Translations under genes and position numbers: made by a program
The notes under the pieces: generated by a model
The model's database searches: none
Told to the model about the DNA's origin: nothing
The model's input: only the letters and a program-made list of their open reading frames with translations
NCBI GenBank assembly: GCA_032821775.1
Contig: JAVLRN010000014.1
Location: forward strand, 620,001-684,000
Length of the DNA: 64,000 nt
Origin: Sanguinoderma infundibulare
Lineage: Eukaryota > Basidiomycota > Agaricomycetes > Polyporales > Polyporaceae
Direction of reading: 5' to 3'
In this document: positions 48,060 through 58,614 of the stretch, in pieces
How positions within the stretch are numbered: the first letter of the stretch is position 1
Layout: each line of letters begins with the position of its first letter

Positions 48060-49734
48060 ATGGCCACTATCACCACTCCCGTCACCGAGCTGTTCGGTAT
48101 CAAACACCCTATCCTGCTCGCAGGCATGACACCCCGTGCCCTCACGACGAACCACGTTCTCTGACTGCTCTCCTCGGTTACAGGTATGAGTGTTGCAGGC
48201 CCCGAGTTGGTGGCTGCCGTATCAAACGCTGGGGGCCTCGGTGTCATTGCTGGTGCTGGCTATACCCCCGAGATCCTCCGGCAGCAGGTACACAGTATTG
48301 GCATCTTCCACCAAAGCAATCGGCTCACTCGAGCGTTCTTCCTGACTTGCGCACCCCGTGGTATAGATCAAGGCCATTAAGGATGACCTTGTGGACAAGA
48401 CCCTCCCCTTCGGCGTCGATCTGCTCATCCCCCAGGTCGGTGGTAACGCACGCAAGACGAACGTGAGTCCGGGGTTGAGTATTGGTGATCGCGTCGTTCG
48501 CTCACGATCACGATCGCCCACCCTTGCGCCCATAGTATGACTACACCAAGGGCCAGCTTCCGGAACTGATCGGCGTCATCATTGACGAGAAGGCCTCCCT
48601 CTTCGTCTGCGCCATCGGCGTATTGAAAGATGAGGGGGCAGCGGCTAGCGCGGACGAGACTCAGTCTGGTGCACGGAGTGTCAACAGCTATAATAATATT
48701 TACCTAGCGCGGACGAGACTGTAAAGTACATGTCAGGGAGCACTAGGTACTAAAGGAATGGAATATATCTTACCTCAGTCTGGTGCACGGAGTGTCAACA
48801 GCTGAGGGAAGATGAGAAGAAAAAATCTCGAAGGGAGCGTACGGTGGTGTACAAACAATACCAAATAGGCGCTTAGCAAATACCATATAGTCTACTTCGT
48901 TCGGTGACCTATCCTACCCTACTTTCAATACGGCGTGCCTCCAAACTGGGCCGTCGACAAGCTCCACAAAGCAGGCATTCCCGGCATGAACGTACGCCTC
49001 CCTCTCATCCCCATGCAGCCAACCGTTTGTTCGTCTCATCTAAATACACATCACTTACGTCCATGTAGATGGTAGGCCACCCGAAGCACGTCGAGAAGGC
49101 GCTCGAGGCCGGCTGCGACCTCATCTGCCCCCAGGCCGGCGAGGGCGGCGGCCACATGGGCAACATCCCTGCCTCGATCCTCATCCCCGCCTGCGTCGAC
49201 ATCTGCAAGGGCCGCACGTCCTCGCTCAACGGCAAGCCTATTTGCGTCATCGGCGCCGGCACCGTGTACGACGGCCGCTCCCTCGCCGCCAACCTTTCCT
49301 GGGGCACCCAGGCCGTCTGGGGCGGCACCGCGCTTCGTCGCGAGCACAGAGGCGGCCGCACCCAAGGCGTACAAGGACGCGATTCTGAGTGCGGGGTACG
49401 AGGACACCGTGACGACGCCCATTTACACCGGCCGTCCGCTGTGCACTCGCCTGTGCGAAGAGGTCTGATGCAGAGTGCGATGGATAGGAATAATAATCGG
49501 CAGGCAGAGATCAAGGAGCTCACATCGAAGGGCATCGCCCCCGTCGACCACGACTGGAAGCAGCACCCCGAGAAGTCGCTCCAGGAGCGCGCGTTGCTCA
49601 TCGGGCGCGTCTCGGTGCTCATCAACGAGGACCTGCCCGCGAAGACGATCGTGGAGACGATGGTGAACGACGCCGCGCGCATCCTGCAGGAGAACGCGGC
49701 GAAGGTGTCGGTGTCGGCGAAGGCTAAGCTATAG
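48060..49734 (+). pseudogene. Nitronate monooxygenase, broken right copy
   Basis: Mirror of the intact gene at 6,314-7,722. The exons are recognisable (start ATG 48,060; tail with RQAEIKELTSKG) but the frame is destroyed three times. A 310-bp element sits in exon 4 at 48,621. A frameshift after GTCTGGG near 49,322 turns VWVGTRFVAS into another frame. About 50 bp covering the end of exon 5 and the splice donor are missing near 49,441. All three lesions are absent from the left copy, so they arose after the duplication. Confidence 0.85.
48621..48930. mobile_element. 310-bp MITE-like insertion with 9-bp TIRs
   Basis: The element begins TATTGAAAG and ends CTTTCAATA, a perfect 9-bp inverted repeat. 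It is flanked by CGGCG on both sides (48,616-48,620 and 48,931-48,935). The left arm keeps the empty site with a single CGGCGTGCC. Inside, a block of about 40 bp starting TAGCGCGGACGAGACT occurs twice, the second copy split by about 60 bp. No open frame, so it is non-autonomous. Superfamily is uncertain from a 5-bp (or 6-bp) duplication. Confidence 0.85.
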
Positions 49735-49929
49735 GCGGTAATTATGTTTTAATGTGGGATGTACTACTCGCTCTCTTTCTGGATTGGTCATGGGCGCTAC
49801 GCCCTCAGCAAAGCCGTCCCGAGCATCGTAGGGGGCCGCGGGGCCGTCGTTCGCACGGTGGACAGTAGCACACATAGTATGTCTTCCTCTCTACCAGCTT
49901 TCTCGACCGAAAAAGAACACTGAAAACGA

Positions 49930-51150
49930 GGTGTCGCATACTGCGCGGGGGTCACCACCGGCGTCCTCACCGCCCAAACTGCAACCTGCGGGTTCCTCTC
50001 GGGCCTCAGCGCCGCCTTCGTGCTGAGGTCCCCGCACAAGCTCGCCCAAGGCGCCATCGTCCAGAATGTAGGGGCAGTACATGTCGCAATCCAGCTCGGC
50101 GCGTCGCCCAGCGTGGGCATGCGGATCGCCCGCGTGCATGTCGACGCCCAAGTGCCTAACATCATTTTCGTACTCGGAGCAGCGCCAGTCTTGCGTTACC
50201 ATCGACGAGAACGTTTTCAGGCTCGCCCGCAAGCTGTACACAGACCACAAGACGACCAGAGCGTTAGTGCCAACTCGAGCAAACTCTGCGGCACGTTATG
50301 GTGCAAGGCGTAGCCCGATGACCATTTGAGGGCCCGCGCCGGGACGCGATACGCCCACCCACTACTGTCTTTTTAGACCACAGTGTGACAGCATACTTGA
50401 CCAGGGCGCCCTCCACCACCTGCTCCTCAGCGGAAACGAGATGGAGAGCGAGCTCGGGGCGTGGTTCGCCAGGATCAGACGGGGCGAGGCCCCACCCATC
50501 ATTGAGGCGGAGAGGGTGGACATCATCGCGACGGTCCTCGAGCTGAAGCGGGAGGTTGAGGGAGCGCTGGAATCAGGCGAGAAACGGCTGAAGGTGACAG
50601 TTCCGATCGCGGTGCATCTCCTCGTTCCGGAACTGGGCGCGGCGTGCGTGGGCGTGCTGTCCAAGGAGGCGCGCCCATTCCCGAAGGAGTGGGAGACGCG
50701 GGGGATGTGAGTCCCATCTTGCAGTTGCAGTTGCGCGAGTCGAAAGCGCTGAATTCGCATTTCCCATGTAGACTCCCGGGCCCACCGCTGTCGGTGCACA
50801 GCCAGATCGGCGTGTTGCTCGCGCACAACGTCACCGTCGGTCTGGGCACGCGCGATGCGGACAAGGCGCGGAATACCCGGTTCGACACCAGCAGGGTGCG
50901 TGCCTTCCCTCCATGCACTTTCTCTGGACTGATATGCATGTACGACGCGCAGGTTGTACTAGACGCGGGCGGGGCGATGTTGACGGCGCAGGGGATCGCG
51001 CTTGTGTCGACGAACATGAAGAAGCTGCTTGGGATCGAGAGGGATACAGACGAGGCGGAGCTCGTCACAACCAGCGACGGGGACCTGCTCGAGCACAGCA
51101 AGGTCGTGGTGCTCATCTCGCCTAGGCTCGGCGCCGTGGTCCTCTTCTGA
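49930..51150 (+). pseudogene. Amidohydrolase (CE9-like) remnant, right copy
   Basis: The plus-strand counterpart of 4,749-6,112. It starts in an AYCAGVTTGVL block without any upstream exon, continues through SAAFVLRSPHKLAQGA, ESELGAWFARIRRGEA, RVDIIATVLELK, LPGPPLSVHSQIG and VTVGLGTRDADKARNTRFDT, and ends in VVVLISPRLGAVVLF with TGA at 51,150. The 3' half reads well with one or two introns, including the part frameshifted on the left. The amino half carrying the metal ligands is absent, so no catalysis is expected. Confidence 0.65.
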
Positions 51151-51696
51151 CGCGGTCTTGGGGTCGCATGCCAGATGGGCCCCTACACCACCCTCTATTT
51201 TTTCACAGAATGCCCTGCGTCCTGTCCGACAAGTCTGACGAGACGAAGATTTTGCTGCTCAATATGTATGCAGTCTTCTGCTCGCGGTGGTCTCTCTCTT
51301 CGCATTCAACATCTAACAACAAGACTACAGTGCCAGTGGGCGACATCCTCAAGAGCGGTTCAATATCATGCACATCGAGATTTCCCCGTCAGTCCATCAT
51401 GCTCGTTTGTGTCGATCACTAGTGCTGAACCTATTCGTCGTTTATTGTCATGCGCATCGTGGTATGCTCGATAAGGAGGTCACGGAGGAACACTTGAATC
51501 GCGCGAAGATAGGCATCGGGCTACTACTGTGTGGACTGCTGTGGCTGGTCGAGAAGGTGGCGGATCGAGGGAGATGGTGTTCAGGGAGGGCAAGACTGTG
51601 TTCGGGTTTTGAGGGGTATTGGCATCGTTATATCGTAAGATAACCTGCCCGCAAACTTGAAGATATGAGGAGCAATGTAAACCTCGATGCAGTGCA

Positions 51697-53617
51697 TCAG
51701 CCTGATACCACCCGCGAGCTTCCTCGCGCCCGTCGCTCCTCGAATATGACCTTCGCAAATGTCTTCGACGGGATGACGGTCCTCCCAATCACGGTGGTGG
51801 TACCTGTCCTGGTCTGCGACGCGACCAGGAAACCTTGGAGGGCGTACAATGGTGATCGAAGCAGCTGAAGCACCTGAGGCGTTTGACGATGCGGTTCACC
51901 CTCTTCCACGTGAACCACAGCGAGGATATCGCCGACAGGCGTCGAGAGGACACAAAGCGAGGCATGGCGAAGGATGACATCTGCCGTGGTTATAGACGTT
52001 CCGCATATCAAGGCAACAAGGAATCGCCGGAGCTCCTCCCCGAAAACGGCCTCCGGAACGTCATTTGCACCTACAACCGACTCCCACAAATATGCCTCCT
52101 CCTGCGTGACGCTGATTCCTCTAATGAACCACACTACGCTCTTCCAAAGGTACCTCTGCACGCGCCCCCGCTCCGTGCGCACTTGGTCCCTCGGCACTCC
52201 CATAGATGGATCTAATGTATAGCTGAACGTGTGATGATTGAGGTAGTCCATTGTCCCCATGCACCGCTTGATGACGCGCGGCACCTCCGCACGGCCGAGT
52301 GGTATATCCTTGACCGTCACTTGCCTGCACACGCAGAAAAGCCTTTCTTGTGCAGCTGATCCGATGGGCCACAGTGCTAGTGGGACGACCAAAAGACTGT
52401 CATATGCCTCGCGAACATTCTTCGGCTCCTCGAAGATCCACGGTGCCATGCTCTCCCTCAGGGACATCGCCGCCGAGTCTTTCATCATGCCAGTGAGGAT
52501 CTTCGGTACGATGCGATAACGTTGTCGAACGGGAGCCTGACTGAGTGCATTCGCCACGAGTTCCGGGAACGTCATCGTGCGCATGTTGGGGGGAGGGATG
52601 TAGCCGGGGACGTCGGGGAAAACAGCCAGGACGTAGTCGCGGGGTTTGGTCGTCGCCCGTCCGCTTTGCCATGCCTCGTAGAGCGGGTCGCATGTAGTAC
52701 CAGGACCGATTCCGCGGCCATACTTCGCCATGGCGAGGTGGTGCCTACCCATGTCACACTTTGTTAGCACAACTCGAGGACAAGAACATTCTGCTGACGG
52801 ACGCACCGGTACATAAGGTCCACATATAACCCTCTCTGCTCGGAGTTGCTTGTATACGGAAATTTATTGTTCAGGAACAGAAAGACGGCCTGATGCTTCC
52901 CGGTAAGATAGCCAGCCATCCACTCCTTGTACTCCCTATCAAACCGATTCTGCTTGCGAGGGCATGGGATGAGGTTCAGGGGCACAAAGTCTAGGACGTT
53001 CCCATACAGGCCCTCCTGGCGCGTCCACAGCCGCTCGAACCAGGGATCGAAGCACACCATGTGCGGCCCGCAGAGCCCGCTGTGCTTCCTCTCATTACGG
53101 ATGAACGGCCGCTCCAAGACGTCCTCATCGTCCCAGTCGGGGCTGTTTATGAGGTCCATGACGGTCACATGCCACTCGGTGCAGATGGGGTGCTCCAGGA
53201 GCACTTTGACGCAGCGGGCCGACTTGTAGACGTGGGGAATCGACCTGAGCTGATCTGCGATGCTGATCGTCGCTGACTCGGTCTGGTCGATGCAGAAGAG
53301 GTCCATCCAGAACCAGTCAGAGCCGCAGATATCGGGACGACTGAGGATGGAGAGGATGTCTCGTTTTGCGGGACTCAGCTTGACGACCCCTGGTGATCGG
53401 TGAAGGGTGACCGGTGAGATCGATCCTGCTTTCTGTCAAGTTTGATTCCCAACGCACCAGGGTGACCGTCCACCACTGTATCCTTTACCGTCTCCGGTGT
53501 GCCTCATACGTGAGAGATCGCGATGTAATCGTCATTCGTGGTCGCATTCAGCTTGTGTTCGAGATACAGGGAGTGATCTGCCCGCTGATGGACACGAACG
53601 AGGTATATGTTGTGCAT
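51697..53617 (-). pseudogene. HET-domain gene, copy 4, with nonsense codon in the HET motif
   Basis: Mirror of copy 1: exons 53,458-53,617, 52,807-53,389 and 51,697-52,744. The frame is held across all joints (597 codons), but codon 38 is TGA (53,504-53,506) where the other three copies have TGG. The tryptophan of the SHVWG signature is therefore replaced by a stop. The rest of the frame is open, so the change is probably recent, or it could be a sequencing error. A shorter protein from a later ATG would lack the HET signature. Confidence 0.8.
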
Positions 53618-54021
53618 GGTAGGAGGACGATTGGATCGGAAGGGGATTTGCTAGGCCAGAGGATGGGATGATGGTTGGGTTGCAAGGGACAGTCGAGTAC
53701 GAAAGGGAGGCCACAGGCCTGCCCGAGTGGGTGACGCCTCCAAGTTGCGTTTGTGCATGCCGAGTGCACCCCACACCCGGTTCATGCGTGTGTCGATCCA
53801 CGTGGACTTCAATCTCGGGTTCAAGGTTAACGTTCAGGCCGGAGAAGCTCCCCCAAATCCGGGGCGGCGTGGAAGCTGGGGAAACGTGGGGCTCGAGGCT
53901 GGCCGCCAGCGCAGAATTGTTGTGGCAGGGCGGCCGAAGTCCATCTCTTTGAAAAAAGGAGTAAGTGAATAAACACCTATAACGACAACAAATAAACAAT
54001 GACGACGGGTTGTAAATGAAG

Positions 54022-54372
54022 TGTTGAACGCGCATAGCCGAGCATAGCATTGCACGGCATAGCTGCGTATCTGGATATCGGCACAGCCCGATATCACATC
54101 CATTGCACAGGCGCTGTATAGCCGCCGCACATGATGATCTCATGTGATGCCATACCTTGTATCCCGGTATGGCATGTCTTGTACTGTATAGCCTTAGTAA
54201 TGCAGTACGCTCTGTAGTATATATATGGCCCCCATTGGCCCTAATATCAACAGTTCTTCTACTCTTCTCCTCACTCGCCTCTACAGCCTCTCTACCTCTC
54301 TAGCCAGGTGAGTATGTGTGACTGCTGCGTCTAGTTGCACCCCACAGTGGGCAAACCCCACTGTGCTCAACA
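54022..54372 (+). mobile_element. 5' LTR of a Ty1/copia retrotransposon
   Basis: The LTR starts TGTTGA and ends TCAACA (351 bp), a classic short inverted terminus. It contains a TATA-like TATATATATGG at about 54,213-54,224. It sits directly after TGAAG, and the empty site is preserved in the left arm as AATGAAGGTCAGC (reverse complement of about 1,884-1,896). No 3' LTR is seen in the window. Confidence 0.8.
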
Positions 54373-54374
54373 GC

Positions 54375-54384
54375 TTATGAGCCC
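54375..54384 (+). promoter_or_regulatory. Primer-binding site, initiator tRNA-Met half-molecule type
   Basis: TTATGAGCCC starts three bases after the LTR end. It is complementary to the anticodon-stem region (GGGCTCATAA) of initiator methionine tRNA, the internal priming site known from copia-type elements. Confidence 0.6.
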
Positions 54385-54718
54385 TGGTCGATGTTGTGGA
54401 TACTGCGCCGCTCGCTGCTGGCTGCGTTCCACTCCTCACCAGCTCACCTGGTGTTTTTACACGTTTATCATCTATCCCTTGTCGCCATTATGACAGACTA
54501 TCCATGTGTTGGATCAGGCGTGATCATACGCTGCCGGCCACACATGATGGTGGCTTGGATGTGGCGCAATCTTTGTTATCGCTGCCTGCCAATGCCACAA
54601 GAGGGGGAACCTATGCCGGTATACGCTTCTGGCATTCCTCTCTTCTTTTTGATTGTTATTCAGAATGATGACTAACTAGTCTCTTCTGTTCAGACGTCAA
54701 ACTATCTTATCGATCGCC

Positions 54719-55812
54719 ATGTCGAAGGACCTCGTCAACGCTGTTCCTCTCCTCACTGGCCCCAACTACCTTGTGTGGGCGCCGAAAATGCAGGCTTTCC
54801 TCCAGTCCAAGAGTTGTTGGGTCAAACCGATGACTAGGACCAAGCCTGCTACCACCGCCGATCAGGACGAGATCGACAAGTGGGATGAGGATGACTCCTC
54901 TGTGCGAGGCAACATTTGCCTCCGTGTCGATGATGCCATCAGCACCACAATCAAGTCCAAGACCACTGCCAAGGAGGTCTGGGACCACCTCAAGGACACC
55001 TACGGCAAGCCTGGCATCCCGGTCGTCTACCAGGACTTCCGCGCCGCCATGGGCATCACCATCCCTGCTGACGGCAACCCCATCCCAGCGATGGACAAGC
55101 TCCGCACTCACTTCCAAACCCTCGAGACCAATGAGTTCACCGTCGCTGAGCACATCAAGGGGATGATCCTCCTCTCGAAGCTCCCGCTGGCGATGGACCC
55201 CGTCATCCAGGTCTACATCTTGGGGATCACTGGCACAGCGACGAACCCTGCCATGCGCCAGGTGACCTTTGATGAAGTACACAACCACATAATCATGCAC
55301 TGGGAGCAGCGCCAGGGGCGCCACCAGCAGAAGCTGCACGACAGCACAAACAAGATCTCAGTGGTCAAGTGCAAGCCGCAAGACCCTACCTTCCACCAGC
55401 AGCAGTGCCTGCAAGGGCAGCAGCAGCAGCAGCGCCCGCATGGGCAGCAGCACCAGCAGCAGCGCCCTCAGGGGCAGCAGCAGCAAGGCCAAGGCCATCG
55501 TGGTCGGCGCGGAGGACGTGGCCATTTCCAACAGCACCAAGGTGCGCACCAGCATGCCCACATCACACACGTCGCTGAACTCCCTACCATCACCAAGGGC
55601 ATGCTGCCGCACTTGGAGGACCCGCGCGTGCTCCTATGCAAGCCCGTCCACGCGGAGACCAGCCCCAACCACCAGTACCCTGCGCTCACGCATGCGTTCG
55701 CCCTTGCGATGCAGTTAGGCATGGAGCCGACCGTCGAGCGCATCAAGACACTCGAGGTGCTCGTCATGGCCAGCAGCCAATACAGCCGCATCAACGAGGA
55801 CACCCTCAAGGA
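54719..55812 (+). CDS. Copia gag, N-terminal part of a split gag-pol
   Basis: A frame of 365 codons beginning MSKDLVNAVPLLTGPNYLVW, the amino-terminal domain of copia gag proteins. An UBN2-type gag domain follows (about residues 60-190; KTTAKEVWDHLKDTYG, LETNEFTVAEHIKGM). Then comes a Gln-rich, Arg/Gly-rich linker (about 220-275) that could bind RNA. The frame stops only because a DNA transposon was inserted after CTCAAGGA; the original frame resumes at 57,336. Gag forms the virus-like particle in which reverse transcription occurs. Confidence 0.85.
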
Positions 55813-56044
55813 GTAGGTATTCAGTAGTAGAGATGCATCCCTAGTGGTGCTCATCCACTCTAGGGATGCATCCGAACACGGATGATGGATGCATCCCTCC
55901 TACACGACTCACTGTGCATAATGGATGCATCCAATGATACACGGTAAGTCGAGTAGAACAGATGCATCCAGACACAGCGCCAATCTTCATGCTTGCTCGC
56001 ATCACCACTGCTCGCCCGAGCGTGCAATTGCCCAATCAATTAAT

Positions 56045-56145
56045 GGCTTTTAAAAAAGCAAGCACAAGATTCGAACCCCCACAGTCACACCAAACAGTCA
56101 CCACAAATAACCACTGCGCCAATAAGACTTTACATTACTTGCGTT
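56045..56145 (-). repeat. tRNA-like (SINE-head) sequence
   Basis: On the minus strand TGGCGCAGTGGTTA matches a pol III A box. GGGGGTTCGAATC about 35 bases on matches a B box, and a T run follows after a further ~15 bases. The flanks do not form an acceptor stem, so it is not a functional tRNA gene; a tRNA-derived SINE or a captured tRNA is more likely. It lies inside the hAT-like element. Confidence 0.5.
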
Positions 56146-56789
56146 GGCTTACTCTATGTTATGAAATACTGAGGGAAACATACGTTTTCAGAGTCCGGAT
56201 AGCTGTATAGTGTCCAGGTAGCATTGCATTGGGTTGTGGCTGCCTTAAGCTAGCTCCTGCGCTCTGAAATCCATATCTTGGCGAGTTCCTGGTCGATTTT
56301 GGTCGATTTTGGCCTGTTTTAAAGCAGTATATTGCCTGATTCTAATGGGGTATAGTACATGATGATTGATAACCATTTGGGAGAGCTGTATGCGAAACAT
56401 TAGGCACACAGGGGGGAGGAGAAAGGTACTGGAATACTGGCTGTTCTATCAATTGGACATAGGCGTTATGGGGCTCATTGGAAAGCCCTGAATCATGGCT
56501 TTTAGATGAGGTATAGAAATCCGAGGGGACGCAATGTGGGACAGAGATATCTTGGTGAGAATAGGATAAGCGCCGGAATACAGGACTCACCTTCCTGGAA
56601 TCCATACAGGTGACATAGCGACAGAAAATAGAGGTTTCCATGTTCTGAAGACATGTATATATTGGTAGCAACAAAAACGATGCAAATAGGAGGTCTCAAT
56701 CCCGAGATATGCCCACCTGTCCTCCTGGTAGGAGGAGAGGGTCAGCATATCTCGGGAACGGATGGACAGATTCCTACGGTGAAGGCCTC

Positions 56790-56823
56790 GTTGGAACCGC
56801 ATTACGAATGCGGTTCCAACGAG
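56790..56823. repeat. Perfect palindrome in the hAT-like element
   Basis: CGTTGGAACCGCATTA followed by its near-exact inverted copy CGAATGCGGTTCCAACG. A second, looser inverted repeat around 56,697-56,756 pairs CCCGAGATATGC with GCATATCTCGGG. Such hairpins are common in non-autonomous elements. Confidence 0.7.
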
Positions 56824-57124
56824 CCCTTTCGCGAACAGATAGGTGCAGAATTGATCGTGATACATACCATTCTTTACCTACTTGAGGCGATCATTGTATC
56901 CCTGATAACCCAGTCAATAGCTCACTTGATAACACACTGTTGGACGCGTTGGAAACACCTTAAAACAACGAACGAAACAAGCCTAAAACAAGTGAAATCA
57001 GATTAGTATTGACCTCAGAAAAATCCCAAGAACCTCTGCTACATAGTGACCTTGCCTATAGGGAAGAAACATGGTCGAAGTGTTGGTTGGCTGACTTACA
57101 CTCTATAGATTGATTGCTTACAAT

Positions 57125-57225
57125 TGTGTACAGGCATGTTAGTTCAACAGTTAGATGGACTGATGCACTTGATGGATTAGTCGAGGTCGGCGGTTCAAAC
57201 CCCGGCTGGTGCTTTTGGTCAAAAT
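57125..57225 (+). repeat. Second tRNA-like box pair, opposite orientation
   Basis: TTAGTTCAACAGTTAGA resembles an A box and GCGGTTCAAACCCC is a good B box. It faces outward on the plus strand, mirroring the minus-strand copy near the other end. No acceptor stem closes around it. Confidence 0.4.
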
Positions 57226-57335
57226 ATTGGCTGTTTGATGGGCGCTTGCCACAGATGCATCTGTCATCCGCATTCGGATGCATCCCTAGAGTGGATGAGC
57301 ACCGCTAGAGATGCATCCGCCCTACTGAAGCTGCT

Positions 57336-58614
57336 CTCAAGGACCCCGTCCTGACGCCGGTGACAGAGCCGCACTCAATGCGCTTATTGCCGGAATCCTC
57401 TGCGACGTTCAGCGCGGACTCCCGCCGCACCAGCCCGGACGTGTCGCGCAGCCCAATGCCCTTCGCGGGCCCCAGCAGTGCGCAGATCGTCGAGGTGGAC
57501 AGCAACGAGGACATGGACCACGAGGACTGTGAGCCCAAGCACCGCCAGTGCACCTTCAGGGAGCGCATCAGGCCGCACCTCAGGGAGCGCATAGGCATGG
57601 TCGCCGAGGACGTGGACATGGAGGACACCATGTCCCTCGGGCTCAGCAGTGAAGACGAGCAGGATGATGACATCGAGGAGTTCTTTGATCGTCAATGGTC
57701 AGTCCCTTCCCCACTACACCATGAGTTGTATGCTGACTGCACACCTAAATTGGCAGTGACTAGTATCGCAAGACCCTCTCGTCATGTAGTATCATCGCGC
57801 ATACCTGTAGCTACACCTGTATTACAAGTGGCTACAGAAGATAATACATGTATTCACTGCTCTACATATGCAGCGTGCGTGAAGTGTAAGGGGAAAGCGA
57901 AATCAGTTGTTAATAACGACCTTTGGATACTCGACTCAGGAGCGTCCATGCACTTCACTTATTCTATGGGTGATTTTGCCGATTTCCACTACTACAAGAC
58001 CAAACTGCCCCTCAACACTGCTGATGGCATAACTTATATGACTGGCGAAGGAACTGTGTTCCTACTATTGGAAACAGGCAGAACATTAAGGCTGAAAAAT
58101 GTCGCCTTCGTTCCTAATCTCACCAACAAACTCATTTCTATGGGTGCTCTACTGCGAGACGGGATGTCAGCACATGCTACTACCACCAAGATCTCGCTCT
58201 ACTGCAACAATGAGCATGTCGTTTCTTTTGAACCACGCAATGTTGGTGATACAATTTATGTTATTTATGCGCAGCCTGTACAGGTGCAAAACATGGTTGT
58301 GCTGAAAGGCGTAGATCATGAAACTCTCCACCATTGCTTAGGTCATCCTTTAGACGATGTGTTGAGACATCTTCGGAAACACACTGAGAAGTGTCCGATT
58401 GTCGAGACTTCCAAAAAGGACTTGATTTGCCGTGGATGTGCTGAAGGCAAAATGCCATTGCAATCTCACCCAATTGACAATTGGCGTGCATCCCGACCTT
58501 TTGAGCTGATCCATGTTGATCTGAAATCTTTCCCTGTGCTGTCGTACCACAAGTACCAGCATGCAATCCTACTCTATGATGATTACTCGTCGTATGTGTG
58601 GGTGATAAAGGGGG
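57336..58614 (+). pseudogene. Copia pol: protease and truncated integrase
   Basis: Continuation of the gag-pol frame after the inserted transposon. An acidic linker is followed by CIHCSTYAACVKCKGKAK, then the aspartic protease site LWILDSGASMHF. A GAG-pre-integrase region follows with HHCLGHP..H and CRGCAEGKM (the HHCC zinc ligands), then the start of the integrase core, ELIHVDLKSF and LLYDDYSSYVWV. It ends at about 58,614 in the integrase. Reverse transcriptase, RNase H and the 3' LTR are missing, so the element cannot move by itself. Confidence 0.85.

Larger units (their letters stand above)
40334..54021 (-). repeat. Right arm of the ~13 kb inverted duplication
   Basis: The reverse complement of 1,891-15,087 with the same gene order. 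It differs by a 310-bp insertion in the nitronate monooxygenase (48,621-48,930), extra sequence at 40,865-41,205, and point and small indel changes. Its outer end is defined by the copia LTR that starts at 54,022 inside sequence homologous to the left arm. Confidence 0.9.
55813..57335. mobile_element. 1.5-kb non-autonomous DNA transposon (8-bp TSD, hAT-like)
   Basis: The insertion is flanked by the direct repeat CTCAAGGA (55,805-55,812 and 57,336-57,343), an 8-bp target duplication as made by hAT elements. Just inside, both ends carry inverted sequence: TTCAGTAG, then TCATCCACTCTAGGGATGCAT with only a few mismatches. GATGCATC repeats cluster at both ends. No transposase frame exists. Near each end lies a tRNA-like box pair facing outward, and the centre has a perfect 16-bp-arm palindrome. 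Removing the element with one CTCAAGGA restores the gag-pol frame. Confidence 0.85.
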
